From positions 7,852-71,851 of the forward strand of contig NW_020312001.1 in the NCBI RefSeq assembly GCF_003144115.1: a DNA stretch of 64,000 nucleotides, read 5' to 3'. Below the pieces are notes generated by a model. It saw only the letters and a list, made by a program, of their open reading frames with translations. It ran no database searches and was not told where the DNA came from. This stretch comes from Tilletiopsis washingtonensis. Its lineage: Eukaryota > Basidiomycota > Exobasidiomycetes > Entylomatales. Position 1 is the first letter of the stretch, and the number at the start of each line of letters is the position of its first letter. Position numbers and translations under genes: made by a program. Shown piece after piece: positions 22,142 to 35,191 of the stretch.

Positions 22142-23215
22142 CAGCAATATATCATCCGCAAGCTCCGTCGTCTGCCGTTGGGCTGATGTTTTCGGGATCA
22201 GCGCGCACTCGCCCTCGCCATCCAGTATCGGCCTGCCGCGCATGGGGCTGCAGACCTCGAGCCGCAAGTGGAGCAGCTCGAGCGCCCGTGGCTCACTAAG
22301 AGCTGCGCCGAGATGCTCGAAGGCCAGCGATCTGCTACCTGCTGCCGCGTCGACGCCTTCCACGCCGCGCTCCACGGCAGGGTTGCCCGCTTGTAGGAAG
22401 GGCGCACTCCGAGGGTCCGCCGGTCGCCGACGGCAACAGCGCAGGACGAGATGGCGTGAGTCGCGACGCCGGCGCTTTATTTGCCGCCAGGTGGGAGCAC
22501 CCCTGTCCGGCGACCATCAGCGCCGGGCGCACATTGGATTGCACACTCGGCGGCATCGCCAGACGCAGGGCAACCCGCCGCCACGTGTTGCCGAGACGGG
22601 CGGCGCCGTCGAGCATCGCCTCCCTGATGCTGCGCGACGCACCTGCACTGCCCGGCGCTGTGGCCGTCGCAAGCGCTCCTCGTCCGAGCCCGTCTTCACA
22701 GGTATTAGCGCTCGGCTGGCGTAGCGATCTCTCCGTAGCGGTGCCTCCGCAGAAGTCACAGGGGCTAGGGCGCACCGCCTGGGGACACTCGCCGCCCTGA
22801 GGACCTGGAGTGCCCGCGTATGGTGCCTGTTTTGGAGCGGGCTGTATCTGATTGCGCTCTACGCACGCCATAACTGAACGCAACACACAGTGCACTCCCG
22901 TCCGCGTATGGCAGCCCCCTGATGCACCCTACGCAGCGCAGCGCGCAGGCTCCCGCAGCCGCACCTGGCGAGCCCGTGGCGGCAAGGCCCCTGAGGCACG
23001 GCCCTCGCAGCAGAGTGATCCATCTCGCCGGCGACTAACTGCAAGTGCCCTCTCACTGCGTCGCTGCACTCCGTGCACTTCCGCGCTGACGAGGCAGAGT
23101 GAATGCAAGAATAGCGCAGCCGGTGCTGCTGCCCTCTGCTATCGTTGACGCCGTCTCATCACCACATCCAGCGGTCTGCGGGCTCGCCGTCCCACATCCA
23201 CCCCCCACAGCCCAC
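22142..23215. other. Intergenic region between TBC and HMG-box genes
   Basis: A 1.07-kb gap between tandem plus-strand genes. The first 300 bp could hold an alternative 3' extension of the TBC gene: GTAGCA to CAG at about 22139-22203, leading into a Ser/Pro-rich frame. The remainder presumably holds the HMG-gene promoter. Several mid-length open frames here lack motifs and are not called. Confidence 0.4.
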
Positions 23216-25398
23216 ATGAACGACACCCAGCCACTGATGCCTGCTACTCCGCACACACCTGGCTCGCCAGCCGACGCGCTTGCCGCCCAGCAGCAGGAGC
23301 AGCTGCAGCCTGAGAGCAGCCGTGTGGGCGCCAAGAGACAGCTCAGGCGCGCCTCTGCGCCGAGTTCAGCGCACGGACGGAAGCAGCAGGAGAAGGTGAG
23401 CTGCGGCGCGGCTCCGTCGTCGAGGCGCCGACACCTGACATGTGCTGCCTGACAGAGGAAGCGAGCTGCGTCGTCCACGTGAGTCTCGACGTCGCAGCGT
23501 CCCTGCTCATCTGAGAACCGAGGCGCCGCCGCCACGCGCGGCTGAAGAGCATCGGGCCGCCATCTCTGATAGCGCACCTCTGCAGCTGGCCCGAGGGCCG
23601 TCAGAGGGAGTCCGCCTGCTCAGCACCAGCGGCAAGCAGGGCCTACGTCGAGGCAGGCAAACAAGCGCGGCCGCGATCGACATTTTCAGCCTCGCATGGG
23701 CCCAGCGTCGAAAAGGGAGAGACAGCAGCTGCAGCGGCGCCAAATGTCGACCTCTGCTCAGCTCTGCCGGCGGACAGGGCTGCGATTTCCATCGCAGACC
23801 AGCCGACGCCGTGCCAGGGAGCGTCGGTCGATGGCGGGATTCCGTCCACTCAGACGGTCGATCCGCGTCAGCTCTTCCTTGCTGACAGCGACGCTGGGCC
23901 CAGCGCAGGTGCTGCAAGCTCGGGAGCTTTCGAGGAGTCCACGTGGCCAGACCTCTTCGGCCCAGACGGGAGGCTCAAGCGACCGCCCAACCGCTACGTC
24001 CTGTGGCAGCGCTCTCTGTCAGCTGCTCAGCGCAAAGAGCTGTCCGACCAGGTCCGTGCCGATCCCGACAGCACCTCCCACAAGCACATGGTGAAGGCAT
24101 GGAACGATCTGGCTCCCGACAAGAGACAGCGCATCGATGCGCAATACGATGCGCTCGCGCGACGCTTCCGCGACACGGTCAGCAGTCTCACGGCGAGCGG
24201 CCAGGAGCACCGTCTGCCGAAGGCGCCTGTGCGAAACAAGGAGGCCACCCGCAAAGACTCGTCCGGCCCGTCCGGCACTCCAAAGAAGAAGACGTCGCGA
24301 GACACTGCCAGTGTCGCCCCTTCTCCTCGACAGCTCAGCGCATCGCTTGACAGTGCGGGACTATGCACGTCGCCGCAAGACTGTGGCATGGCCGAGCAGT
24401 CGGTCGCAAGCTCGTCTGGCGCGGGCGGCGACGGACAAGAGGCTACTGGAGCTGTCCGTGACTCGCGAATCGCAAGGCTGTCTGTCTTTGACTCCGAGCT
24501 CGTCCGTCACGGCCCGCTCGTCAAGCGGACCTCGTGGGAGCTCCCGGCGTGGGTGCACGGTCCATCACGGGTGCCCGATGCCGAGCGGCCTCCTTCTCCA
24601 CGAGCCCGCTTCGACAACGCAGCTCCACTCCACGCCACGCATCTCGTCAGCAGCGCTGTGACGCGACATCGGGCGTCTTCACTTCGCTTTTCGCTGCCTG
24701 ACGAGGAGCACTCCGGCGGGGCATCCAGCCTGCTTTCCGAGCAAGCCATCTTCGCGCCGCCACACGAACTGCCGCAACAGCAGCTACAGCAGCAGGAGAG
24801 TCCGGACGAGTGGCTGATGCGCGAAGCAGCCGACTTGTCCGCCGCATCGGACATGCCGGCTGCGGACGTTGCGGTAGGTGTGCTTGGCACGAGTCTCGGC
24901 CCTTCACAAGCCCATCGCGCCTTGACTCACACGCCGCCTCTTCCTGCGCAGAGCCTCTCGAGAGCGAATGTGTCTGCACAGATCCTCCAGCACGACGTTC
25001 CTGAGGTCAGCGCTGCGCTGACGCCAGCAGAGATGTCCCTCGCCGATCGGCTCGAGCGACAGGCCGCGATGCTGCACGACTGGCACATGCGAGGCATGAT
25101 CATGGACGAGCCCGACTACGTTCCGCGTGTGACTTCACAGCGACTGGCCTTGGTGAGCCGTGCAGAGACAGCCTCGCGGCACTCGTCGACTGACCTAGCC
25201 GACCCCGAGCTCGCTCAGCCGACGCAAGCGGCCAACACAAGCTTCGTAGGTGGCCGAGGAGCGCAGTCTGGCCGCTGGTCTGAGTCGATGCCTCGCCCAC
25301 AGGCAGCATTCATGGACGACTGTGGACGCGATGCGCCATCGAGGCCAGAAGGTGTGCCCCACCCGACCCACCGCAGAGCAGAGGGATGTACAAGCTGA
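23216..25398 (+). CDS. HMG-box protein, putative transcription factor
   Basis: Three exons, 23216-23395, 23456-23478 (23 nt) and 23586-25398, with consistent phases (671 residues). The N-terminus is short and rich in Gln and basic residues. A single divergent HMG box lies at about residues 200-270. It begins RPPNRYVLWQRSLSAAQRK, continues HMVKAWNDLAPDKRQRIDAQ and ends ALARRF. This keeps the RPPN start, a tryptophan in the first helix (LWQR) and the W-N-D-L-A-P core of fungal HMG-box regulators related to MAT and Ste11-type factors. The rest is a Ser/Pro-rich, probably disordered region with several LSLADRL-like short helices. A 78-nt in-frame stretch (24874-24951) has intron-like ends (GTAGGT to GCGCAG) and may be removed in some transcripts. 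No target genes can be inferred. Confidence 0.83.
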
Positions 25399-25569
25399 CA
25401 GTTTACGGTCTCAGCCAGCCAACACGCCTCGCAGAGCCACTCGCTCGTCGGCGATTCTGGCTGCTGGGACGACGAGGAGCAGCACGACTGCTAAGGACAG
25501 GCCACACTCAGAACAAGCGCGGCACAGACCGACGATGGCGAGGCCGCTGTGCCAATCTTACGATTAGGT

Positions 25570-28131
<2,562 letters not shown>

Positions 28132-29625
28132 ATGGCCTCGTCCGCTGCCGCTGCCGCTGCCGCCGTGGCCGGCGCGCCGCCAGCCGAGCTCGCCGCAGCC
28201 CGCCGCTTCCTGCAGTACGTCGACGCCTCGCCCACGCCCTTCCACGCCACCGCCACGACGGCGGCGGCGCTCGAGGCGGCCGGCTTCGAGCGCCTGCAGG
28301 AGCAGCAGCTGTGGGACGGCAAGGTGCGCAAGGGCGGCAAGTACTTCTTCACGCGCAACCAGTCGGCCATCGTGGCGTTTGCCGTGGGGCACAACTTCGT
28401 GCCCGGCAACGGCGTGCACATCGTCGGCGCGCACACGGACTCGCCCAACTTCCAGATCAAGCCCGTCAGCAAGAAGACGAAGGAGAACTTCCTGCAGTGC
28501 GGCGTCGAGACGTACGGCGGCGGCATCTGGGCCAGCTGGTTCGACCGCGACCTCTCGCTCGCGGGCCGTGTCATCGTGTCCGACAGCACGAAGCACGAGA
28601 GCTTCACGGCGCGCCTCGTGCACATCAAGCGTCCGATCCTGCGCATCCCCACGCTCGCCATCCACCTCGACCGCACGGTCAACGACGCGTTCAAGTTCAA
28701 CGCCGAGACCAACACGCTGCCCATCCTCGGCCTGGCGTCGTCGGCGCTCAACGCGCCGGCAGCGCCCGATGTGGGCGAGCAGGCCGTCTCGACGCCGGCG
28801 ATGACGGAGAAGCACCACTCGGTGCTCCTCGATCTGCTCGCCGCCGAGCTGCAGGTCTCCGTGTCGCAGATCCAGGACTTTGAGCTCAGCCTGTACGACA
28901 CGCAGCCGGCGTCCATCGGCGGCATCAACTACGAGTTCATCAACTCGCCGCGTCTGGACAACCAGATGTCGTGCTTCTGCGCGACCGAGGCGCTTATTAA
29001 GAGCGTGGCAGACGAGAAGAGCCTGCAGGGCTCGGGCGCTATCCGCGCAATCGCACTCTTCGACAACGAGGAGGTGGGCAGCGTCTCGAGCCACGGCGCC
29101 GAGTCGAACATGCTCGCTGCGCTCATCCGGCGACTGGCATCGATGCGCATCGCAGGCATCGAGCTCAGCGACAACGAGCACCAGCACGCCACGGCCTTTG
29201 AGCGCAGCATCGCCCGCTCGTTCCTGCTGAGCTCCGACATGGCGCACGGCTTCCACCCCAACTACGCCTCGTACTACGAGGAGAACCACCGCCCGCTGCT
29301 CAACGGCGGCCCGGTGATCAAGACGAACGTCAAGCAGCGCTACGCCTCGACGGGCCCGACGACGTTCCTGGTGCGGCGCATCGCCAAGCTCGCCAACGTC
29401 CCGCTGCAGTCGTTCGTCGTCAAGAACGACATGCCGTGCGGCAGCACCATCGGCCCGATGCTCAGCAAGCTCGGCATCCGCACCGTCGACCTCGGCAACC
29501 CGCAGCTGAGCATGCACAGCATCCGCGAGACGTGCGGCACGCGCGACGTCGACTACAAGATCAAGCTCTTCGAGACGTTCTTCGAGCGCTTCGAGGCGGT
29601 GGACCGCGAGCTGACGGTGGACTGA
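28132..29625 (+). CDS. APE4: Aspartyl aminopeptidase (M18 family)
   Basis: Zinc metallopeptidase that removes N-terminal Asp or Glu from peptides; in yeast it is cytosolic and delivered to the vacuole by the Cvt pathway. A single uninterrupted frame of 497 residues, close to the usual family length and one of only two genes here read without introns. Metal-site and catalytic motifs are present: GAHTDSPNF (His101, Asp103), SPRLDNQM, FDNEEVGS, DMAHGFHPNY, NDMPCGSTIGP and MHSIRE near the C-terminus. The start lies in a GCCGCCATGG context and is followed by an Ala-rich N-terminal stretch. Third positions are almost all G or C, suggesting high expression (inference). Confidence 0.97.
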   Translation: MASSAAAAAAAVAGAPPAELAAARRFLQYVDASPTPFHATATTAAALEAAGFERLQEQQLWDGKVRKGGKYFFTRNQSAIVAFAVGHNFVPGNGVHIVGAHTDSPNFQIKPVSKKTKENFLQCGVETYGGGIWASWFDRDLSLAGRVIVSDSTKHESFTARLVHIKRPILRIPTLAIHLDRTVNDAFKFNAETNTLPILGLASSALNAPAAPDVGEQAVSTPAMTEKHHSVLLDLLAAELQVSVSQIQDFELSLYDTQPASIGGINYEFINSPRLDNQMSCFCATEALIKSVADEKSLQGSGAIRAIALFDNEEVGSVSSHGAESNMLAALIRRLASMRIAGIELSDNEHQHATAFERSIARSFLLSSDMAHGFHPNYASYYEENHRPLLNGGPVIKTNVKQRYASTGPTTFLVRRIAKLANVPLQSFVVKNDMPCGSTIGPMLSKLGIRTVDLGNPQLSMHSIRETCGTRDVDYKIKLFETFFERFEAVDRELTVD

Positions 29626-29919
29626 GGAGAGCAATACAGCGCATGTTGGCGGCGCCCTCGTGTGTGCAGCTTTCCGGTCCTGAGTGATGCATGGGGTGGG
29701 CGGCTGTGGGGAGCGGCGAGCCGTGCGTAGCTCGCGGCCGTGCACGCGTGGAGCGGCGGCATGCGGCGGCTGAGGGCTGCAGCAGCGCGGCGCGGCGCCC
29801 CACACAGCGCACGCCGCCGCGCGCCCCGTGCGCGTCTCACGCTTGTCAGTGTGACTCGGCCGCCGCGTGCTCTCCATCTTGCCTCTCAACCACAACAACC
29901 GCAGCTGCTGCCGTCCAGC

Positions 29920-30889
29920 ATGGGCAAGTTCTACGACACCATCCCGACGTCGCTCATCCCGTGGCTGGCCGCCCAGCCGCTCTTCTTCGTCGCCACTGCG
30001 CCGCTCGCAGGCGGCAACGTCAACTGCAGCCCAAAGGCCACCGAGGAGAATGGCCGCGTGCTTCTGCATGTCCTCGACGAGCGCCGTGTGCGCTATCTGG
30101 ACCTCACAGGCAGCGGCAACGAGACGCTGAGCCACCTGCGCGAGGAGGGCAACGGCCGCATCACCGTCATGTGGCTCAACCTCGTCGAGGGCGCGCCGCG
30201 CATCGTGCGCATCTTCGGCAAGGGTCCGTGTTGGGGCCTCCGGCGCTCTCGGCGTGTTGCTCACGCTATCCCCATGCACGACAGGCACCGTACACGAGCG
30301 TATGGATCCGCAGTCGGCATTCAGCCGTCTTGCGCCGCCAGAGGCCCAGCTGCCCGTCGGCGTCCGGGCGCTGATCGACATCGAGCTGCACATGTGCTCC
30401 ACGTCGTGCGGCTACACGATCCCCATCTACGCGCCCGTGCGCGCCCGCCGGGCACTCGAGGAGTTCGCGCACAGGCAGGTCGGCAGTCCACCAGCGCCGG
30501 AGCACGAGGGCGTAGTCCACAACGGGCTTGGCTCGTACTGGATCAAGAACAACACGCTAAGCGTCGACGGGCTGCCAGGCCTCGCATCGTTTCAGATCCA
30601 TGCAAGCGAGAGCGAGCAGGTCCGCCTGCTCGAGCGGAGACAGCTCTGGGACCGCAAGGCGCCGCCAGCCATCGAGCCAGGGGCTGTCTCGGACCCTCCG
30701 TGGCCTGCCGCCAAGGCTCCCCCACCTGCCGTAGCATCTCAGCGCCGCCCGTCTCTGCTGAGCGCCTGTCTGCTCGCGCTCGTCATCGGCCTGGCCTCTG
30801 ATCTCCCTAGCGAGGCCACCTTCCTGGTGCGGTCGTGCATCCGTGCCGCTGTGGCTCTGGCGGTGATGCAGCTCATGTCGCGAGCGTGA
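29920..30889 (+). CDS. PNPOx-like FMN-binding split-barrel protein with C-terminal membrane helix
   Basis: Two exons, 29920-30223 and 30285-30889, joined in phase 1 across an intron with a GTCCGT donor (302 residues). The N-terminal 150 residues match the fungal pyridoxamine-phosphate-oxidase-like family (YLR456W/YPR172W type). Visible blocks are GKFYDTIPTSLIPWLAAQ, FFVATAPLAGGNVNCSPK, YLDLTGSGNETLSHLREEG, RITVMWLNLVEGAPRIVRIFG and TSCGYTIPIY. These proteins bind flavin, but their substrates are unsettled. Unlike short homologues, this one ends in a hydrophobic segment (LLSACLLALVIGLASDL) that may anchor it in a membrane. The start at 29920 follows the family pattern MGKFYD. Confidence 0.88.
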
Positions 30890-31218
30890 CGGTGCAATGT
30901 AGCTACTTCTGTGCATGACTGCTGCCCTCTGACGGCCGTTCGTCAATCCGCCGTCTTGTTCGCCGCTCAACCTGTAGACTCGTGCCCCAGTGCCAGTCTG
31001 CTTCACGCTCGCGGCCGCACAACACGTGGGTAGTGGCTAACGGCCTCTGCACCTCTGTATCGTCACTGCAAGCTGCTGGATGTCCAAAGACTCCCTGCAC
31101 ATGGTGAGCAGGGGCTTGAAACGTTCCTTCGCCGCGCAGCCTCGATCGCAGGTGAACGGAGGCAGCAGCATTGCCTGTTACTGCGAGCGTCGCGAGTAGG
31201 CAAGCGCGACAATGAGAA

Positions 31219-31232
31219 CTCTTGCGCAAGAG
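31219..31232. repeat. 14-bp perfect palindrome
   Basis: CTCTTGCGCAAGAG equals its own reverse complement. It lies in the convergent gap, 30 nt from a second palindrome. Confidence 0.5.
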
Positions 31233-31261
31233 GCGTCGTTCAGGCTGAAAATGATGCGCGA

Positions 31262-31273
31262 AGATGCGCATCT
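31262..31273. repeat. 12-bp perfect palindrome
   Basis: AGATGCGCATCT equals its own reverse complement. Short palindromes of this size can arise by chance. Confidence 0.4.
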
Positions 31274-31650
31274 GCGCGCTTCCATTATCTGCCGCGGATT
31301 GCACGCCGGCGGACCGCACGCAATACTCTGCCTACGCCCGTCGCGCGGTGCCGACGTCTTGTAGCTCTGCCGACCGTTGACTGCGCGCTGACCGAGGCCA
31401 TCTGGACGCGAGAGATGCGCTCACGCCGAACGCCAGTACAAAAACGGCGAACAGGCCAGGCAATTAGCCCGCTGCTGCCGTTGCGCGGCAGACAGTGCTG
31501 TGTACGGAGCGGCGTGCGCGTATGGAGGCCCATAGTGCGGTGCAGCGGCCTGAAGTCTGCACAACCGAGCCTCGACACGCGCAAATCACGCTGTCGGCGG
31601 CGACCAACAGCACACCGCACGCCTCACGCAGAGTCAGGCCAAGCAGGGAT

Positions 31651-31671
31651 TGTGTGTGTGCGTGTGTGTGC
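31651..31671. repeat. GT-rich dinucleotide repeat
   Basis: Two TG runs separated by one C, about 80 nt beyond the stop codon of the minus-strand gene. Confidence 0.7.
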
Positions 31672-31749
31672 GACGGCAGCCTTCATTCCTGCGCGCGAGC
31701 CCAGAGTACATGGAAGAGGAGCGCAGAGAGGGCGCCGACGCTGAGCAGA

Positions 31750-32652
31750 TCACGTCCAGCGCACGCCAGCACGGCCGATCTCCTCGTCCCGGTTCACGTC
31801 CCACGTCGTGCGGATGCCGGCGCTGGCAAAGGGGATGCGCTTCACACCTTCCTTGGCGCGGTCGAGCTTCTGCTGGGCGCCAGCCTTCTCGAGCACTGCG
31901 TCGCGACGCGCATCGCCGCCCGCGGCGCGGTAGGCACGCGCGGCGATCCAGCGCGACACGCCACGCGGCATGAACTTGGCGAGGAAGCCGAGCGGACTGA
32001 GCGCAAGCAGCGCCGTGCTGAGCGCGAGGGAGAGGGTGCGCACGACGAGCTCGATGGGCAGCGTCGGAGGCAGCACCGTGCTGCCGCGCGGGCAGGCGGA
32101 GGAGAGGGAGAGCGAGTACAGGCGGAACACCGGGCTGGGGATGGTCGAGCCGCCGCCCTTGACGACGAGGCGGAAGTAGCCGTCACCGGCGCTGGCCGGC
32201 AGGCGCACGGAGAACGTCGTGTGCTTCTCGGAGCGCTGCGAGGCCGCGAGATCCTTGATGCGCGAGACCTGTGCGCGCGACAGAGCCGTGCGCGCCGGCG
32301 CTCCCTCGGCCAGCGGCTCCTGCGCACGGCTGAAGCTGCGCGTCGTCACCGGTGACACGTCGAGCTCGCCGCCGCGGGCGCCGAGGTAGCGGGCCGCGTC
32401 CCAGCCGACGAGTCCGGCGCGCCAGCCGCGGCGCTGCAGCGCGACCTGGGCGTCGCTGGCCAGCGCCTGCGGGCCGGAGACGGTGACGTGCACCACGGTC
32501 CACGGGCCGCGGTAGAGGACGAGGGGCGTCGAGTGGAGTTGCAGCGTGTATGCGCCCGTGGTGAGCGAGGACGGGTGGATGAGCGAGGTGAAGAGGTAGG
32601 CAATGTACTGCAGCAGGCCCAGGAGCGGGCGCAGCGGTGCCGGCACGGCCAT
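31750..32652 (-). CDS. Conserved fungal membrane-associated protein of unknown function
   Basis: A single frame of 300 residues with no intron visible. The N-terminus has a hydrophobic segment (PLRPLLGLLQYIAYLFTSLI). A beta-rich middle follows (LVLYRGPWTVVHVTV, then YFRLVVKGGGSTIPSPVFRLYSLSLSS). A second hydrophobic region is TLSLALSTALLALSPLGFLAKF. The C-terminus carries KRIPFASAGIRTTWDVNRDEE. The spacing of PSPVFRLYSLSLSSACPRG and the conserved TWDVNRDEE end resembles a widespread fungal family that databases sometimes label 'LipA and NB-ARC domain protein'. I see neither domain in it, and that match is from memory. The start has a GCCATGG context. Divergent from the SurE-like gene. Confidence 0.75.
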   Translation of the reverse strand: MAVPAPLRPLLGLLQYIAYLFTSLIHPSSLTTGAYTLQLHSTPLVLYRGPWTVVHVTVSGPQALASDAQVALQRRGWRAGLVGWDAARYLGARGGELDVSPVTTRSFSRAQEPLAEGAPARTALSRAQVSRIKDLAASQRSEKHTTFSVRLPASAGDGYFRLVVKGGGSTIPSPVFRLYSLSLSSACPRGSTVLPPTLPIELVVRTLSLALSTALLALSPLGFLAKFMPRGVSRWIAARAYRAAGGDARRDAVLEKAGAQQKLDRAKEGVKRIPFASAGIRTTWDVNRDEEIGRAGVRWT

Positions 32653-33121
32653 GGCGAGGCGGCAGAGGCGGGTGGTGCGCGGAAGTGTTGACGAGAGGGC
32701 GGGCTGGTTGCAGAGAGGCAGCGGGTGTGGGCTTGCTGTGCGCTGCTGGTCAGGGTGCTGGTGGTCAGGAAGAAAGGCAGGCCCAAACGCGCCGCAACGG
32801 GAAGACGCAGCGTGCAGGGCCTTCGGGCCTCGCTCCGCGTGTTTCTCCACATGACCTCAGCTCCGCCGGCAGCGCGCGGCGGTGCGTGCGTCACGCTGCA
32901 GCGCCGAGTGCGCGCGCCGCGCTGCGGACGGATGCGTACCTTGCGCGGTTGCGCCCCCCCGCGCTCCTTCAGACCACCACACCACATCTGCAAGACGCAG
33001 CCGCACAAGGACTAGCAAGCACAGCGCTGCGCCGGCGCATAGAGCTCGCATCTCGGTCCCAAGCACCCTCTGCTAGCTCGGCTCGCCTTCCCGTCTCTTC
33101 CGTCAGAGGGCCCTGGCCAGC
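32653..33121. promoter_or_regulatory. Divergent intergenic region, 32652 and SurE-like genes
   Basis: A 469-bp region between divergent start codons. It contains a G/C run near 32954 and no recognised element or coding signal. Confidence 0.5.
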
Positions 33122-34574
33122 ATGGCGCGTCCCCGCATTTTGCTCGTCAACGACGACGGCCCACCATCGCCGTCGTCGCCGCACATCCTGGGCCTGTACA
33201 CGCGCTTGCGTGCGGCAGGCTACCCGGTGCGCGTCGTCGTGCCCAGCAGTCGTGCGTACGGCACTGGCACGCCGCAAAGCTCGCGAAGCCAGCTCACGCT
33301 CCCGCTCTCCGCCAGAGAAGTCGTGGGGCGGCATGGCGGGCTCGCTGGCGCCCATCGGCGTGTGGTAGTGAGGCGTTGCTCGGACGTGCAAGCTTTCTCG
33401 CTGCCGCTGATGCCGTTGCCGTCCGCAGCTACTATCCGCGCGCAGACGACACGCGCGGCGAACACAGCCAGAGCAGCTGGAGCGCTGAGCGGCGCGCGGT
33501 CGCCGAGGGAGAGGAGGGCGAGTGGCTCGCGGTCGATGCCGTGAGTGGTGCGCAGAGCATGGCAGTTTCGCAGGGCTGACGCGGTCCGGCAGTCACCGAC
33601 TGCGGCGACGAACATCGGGCTGTTCAACGCACGTCGCTTCTTCCCCAGCGACAGCGCTGCGGCAAGCGCGGACAGCGCGGAGCTCGACATTGACCTCGTG
33701 CTGAGCGGGCCGAACTTCGGTCGCAACACTGGCACGGCATTCGCCCTGGCGTGAGGCAGTTATACAGCTCGCGTCTCTGGATCCAGCCCTGACGCAGCGA
33801 CGCCACAGCTCCGGCACCGTCGGCGCGGCCCTCGCCGCGGCTCTTGCAGGCGTGCGCTCGATCGCCCTCTCGTACGGGCACTTCTCGTCTCTGCCGCCCG
33901 CCTTGGCAGCGGCTTCGAGTGCTGCAGAGCCGGCCTCGCTGGCCGCTGATGCATCGAGCCAGGTGCAGGCGTTGGCTCTGGACGCGACGGTGCGGCTCGT
34001 GGAGCGGCTTTGGACAGAGTGGGAGGCTGGAGTCGGCACGTACGCAGTCAACGTGCCGCTCGGCTGGACTCTGCGCTCGCCCGAGATCGTGTGGACCCGC
34101 ATGTGGCAGTCGCAGTACGGACAGGTGAGCAACGCCCAAGTGCTGCTGCTCACTCCGAGACTAACAATGCGCAGCTCTACCGCCCTCTCCGGCGGCCCGA
34201 CGCCGCTACTCAGCCACAGGAGAGCGCGTCTGACCTGCCGCCTGCAAAGGTCGATCACCCGTACCTGCCTGCGACGGCGCCGCCGCCTGCACAGCACCTG
34301 CACTTTGCGCCCGTGATGCCGCGCCTGCTTGCGCCGGCGCTGGAGGACTGCCCGGAGGGCACAGATGTCTGTGAGCATGCGCCTCTTCTGCCAACAGCGC
34401 TGTGCCACCGCCTGACGCCTTCGCTCAGGGGCCCTGATGAACGGCATGGTCTCGATCACGCGCCTTGCCCCGGCCTTCAGCGAGCCGCTGCTGCGCACAG
34501 ACGGCGGCGCACCCGCCGCAGAGCAGGAGCGGCCTGGCTCAGCGGGCTTCACACCCCAGACGTGGCGCCTGTAG
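33122..34574 (+). CDS. SurE-like nucleotidase/phosphatase
   Basis: Seven exons (33122-33251, 33316-33367, 33429-33540, 33593-33750, 33809-34124, 34175-34370, 34429-34574) give 369 residues with every phase consistent. The SurE fold signatures are clear. The N-terminal metal site is RILLVNDDGPPSPSSPHI (Asp11, Asp12), followed by VVVPSSQKSWGGMA, ATNIGLFN, LVLSGPNFGRNTGTAF and SGTVGAALAAAL. The fungal C-terminal block is GTDVWALMNGMVSITRLAPAFSE. SurE enzymes dephosphorylate nucleoside monophosphates; in yeast PBY1 the domain is fused to a tubulin-tyrosine-ligase domain. No such domain follows here, so this is the stand-alone form. Introns 1-4 are short and exon 2 is only 52 nt. Confidence 0.9.
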
Positions 34575-34655
34575 CTCATGACACAGGTGAACGCTTGCGG
34601 CAGAGATCAGACTGCATTGCGGCGTGATACACAGCGAGCGGAGCGAGCGGCGGCC

Positions 34656-35191
34656 CTACTTTGGCTTCTTCCACCACTTGTCATCGTCGGCCCCGGGCTG
34701 CGCATCGGGCACCCGCTCGCCGATGCCGGCGCCCTCGCCCTCGCCCTCGTCACTTTCGATCTCCAGTGTCTCGCCGTTGTCGCGCAGGGAGCCGCGGCGT
34801 ACGCGGCCGCCGTGCGCCGCGACGATGCCCTCGACCGTGCGCGCCTCGTCGGAGTCCTTGAACCACCCGAGGTGATCGGCGATGAGGTGTCTGGGCAGTG
34901 CTGTGTTAGCGACGCTGCCGACGGCGGCAATGCGCGGCGCACGCACCTACTCTTGCACTTCGGGCACTGCACAATTACGATGCCCTTCTCGTAGCTCTTC
35001 GCGCTGAATTCGTGCGCCGATCTGTGTCCGCATGGGACCTCGCCGGCAGTGCACGTGAAGGAGAGGCTGAGGCGGCGGTCGATGGCGCCGAGCTGCTGCC
35101 GCGAGTCGCGCAGCGCCGCAGAGGAGTGCCACCCGCGAGACGACGGCGGCGGCACCGCAGACAGGGCACTGCGCCGGGGCGATCGGCCCAT
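34656..35191 (-). CDS. HEP1: Hep1/Zim17 DNL-type zinc finger module with possible internal start
   Basis: Mitochondrial matrix chaperone that keeps mtHsp70 soluble and active. Read from an internal ATG at 35191, two exons (35191-34947, 34890-34656) give 159 residues. The first roughly 35 residues (GRSPRRSALSA..., then RGWHSSAALR) look like an import presequence. The zinc-finger domain has LSLSFTC, then CGHRSAHEFSAKSYEKGIVIVQCPKC, then the DNL-box variant RHLIADHLGWF, and an acidic tail ending DDDKWWKKPK. The first cysteine pair is spaced C-x6-C, wider than the C-x2-C of yeast Zim17. The exon upstream of this ATG stays open and in frame with the DUF2358 gene, so translation might also come from a fused mRNA (see the next entry). 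Confidence 0.85.

Larger units (their letters stand above)
30890..31749. other. Long convergent intergenic region
   Basis: An 860-bp gap between two converging genes, far larger than the other convergent gaps here (16 to about 280 nt). It has no coding frame with recognisable motifs. It contains two short perfect palindromes (31219-31232 and 31262-31273) and a GT repeat (31651-31671). A non-coding transcript is possible but unsupported. Confidence 0.5.

Noticed and set aside
22456-22895. Overlapping frames on both strands between the TBC and HMG genes
   Set aside because: No motif and low similarity to neighbouring coding composition; possible splice signals did not produce a coherent protein.
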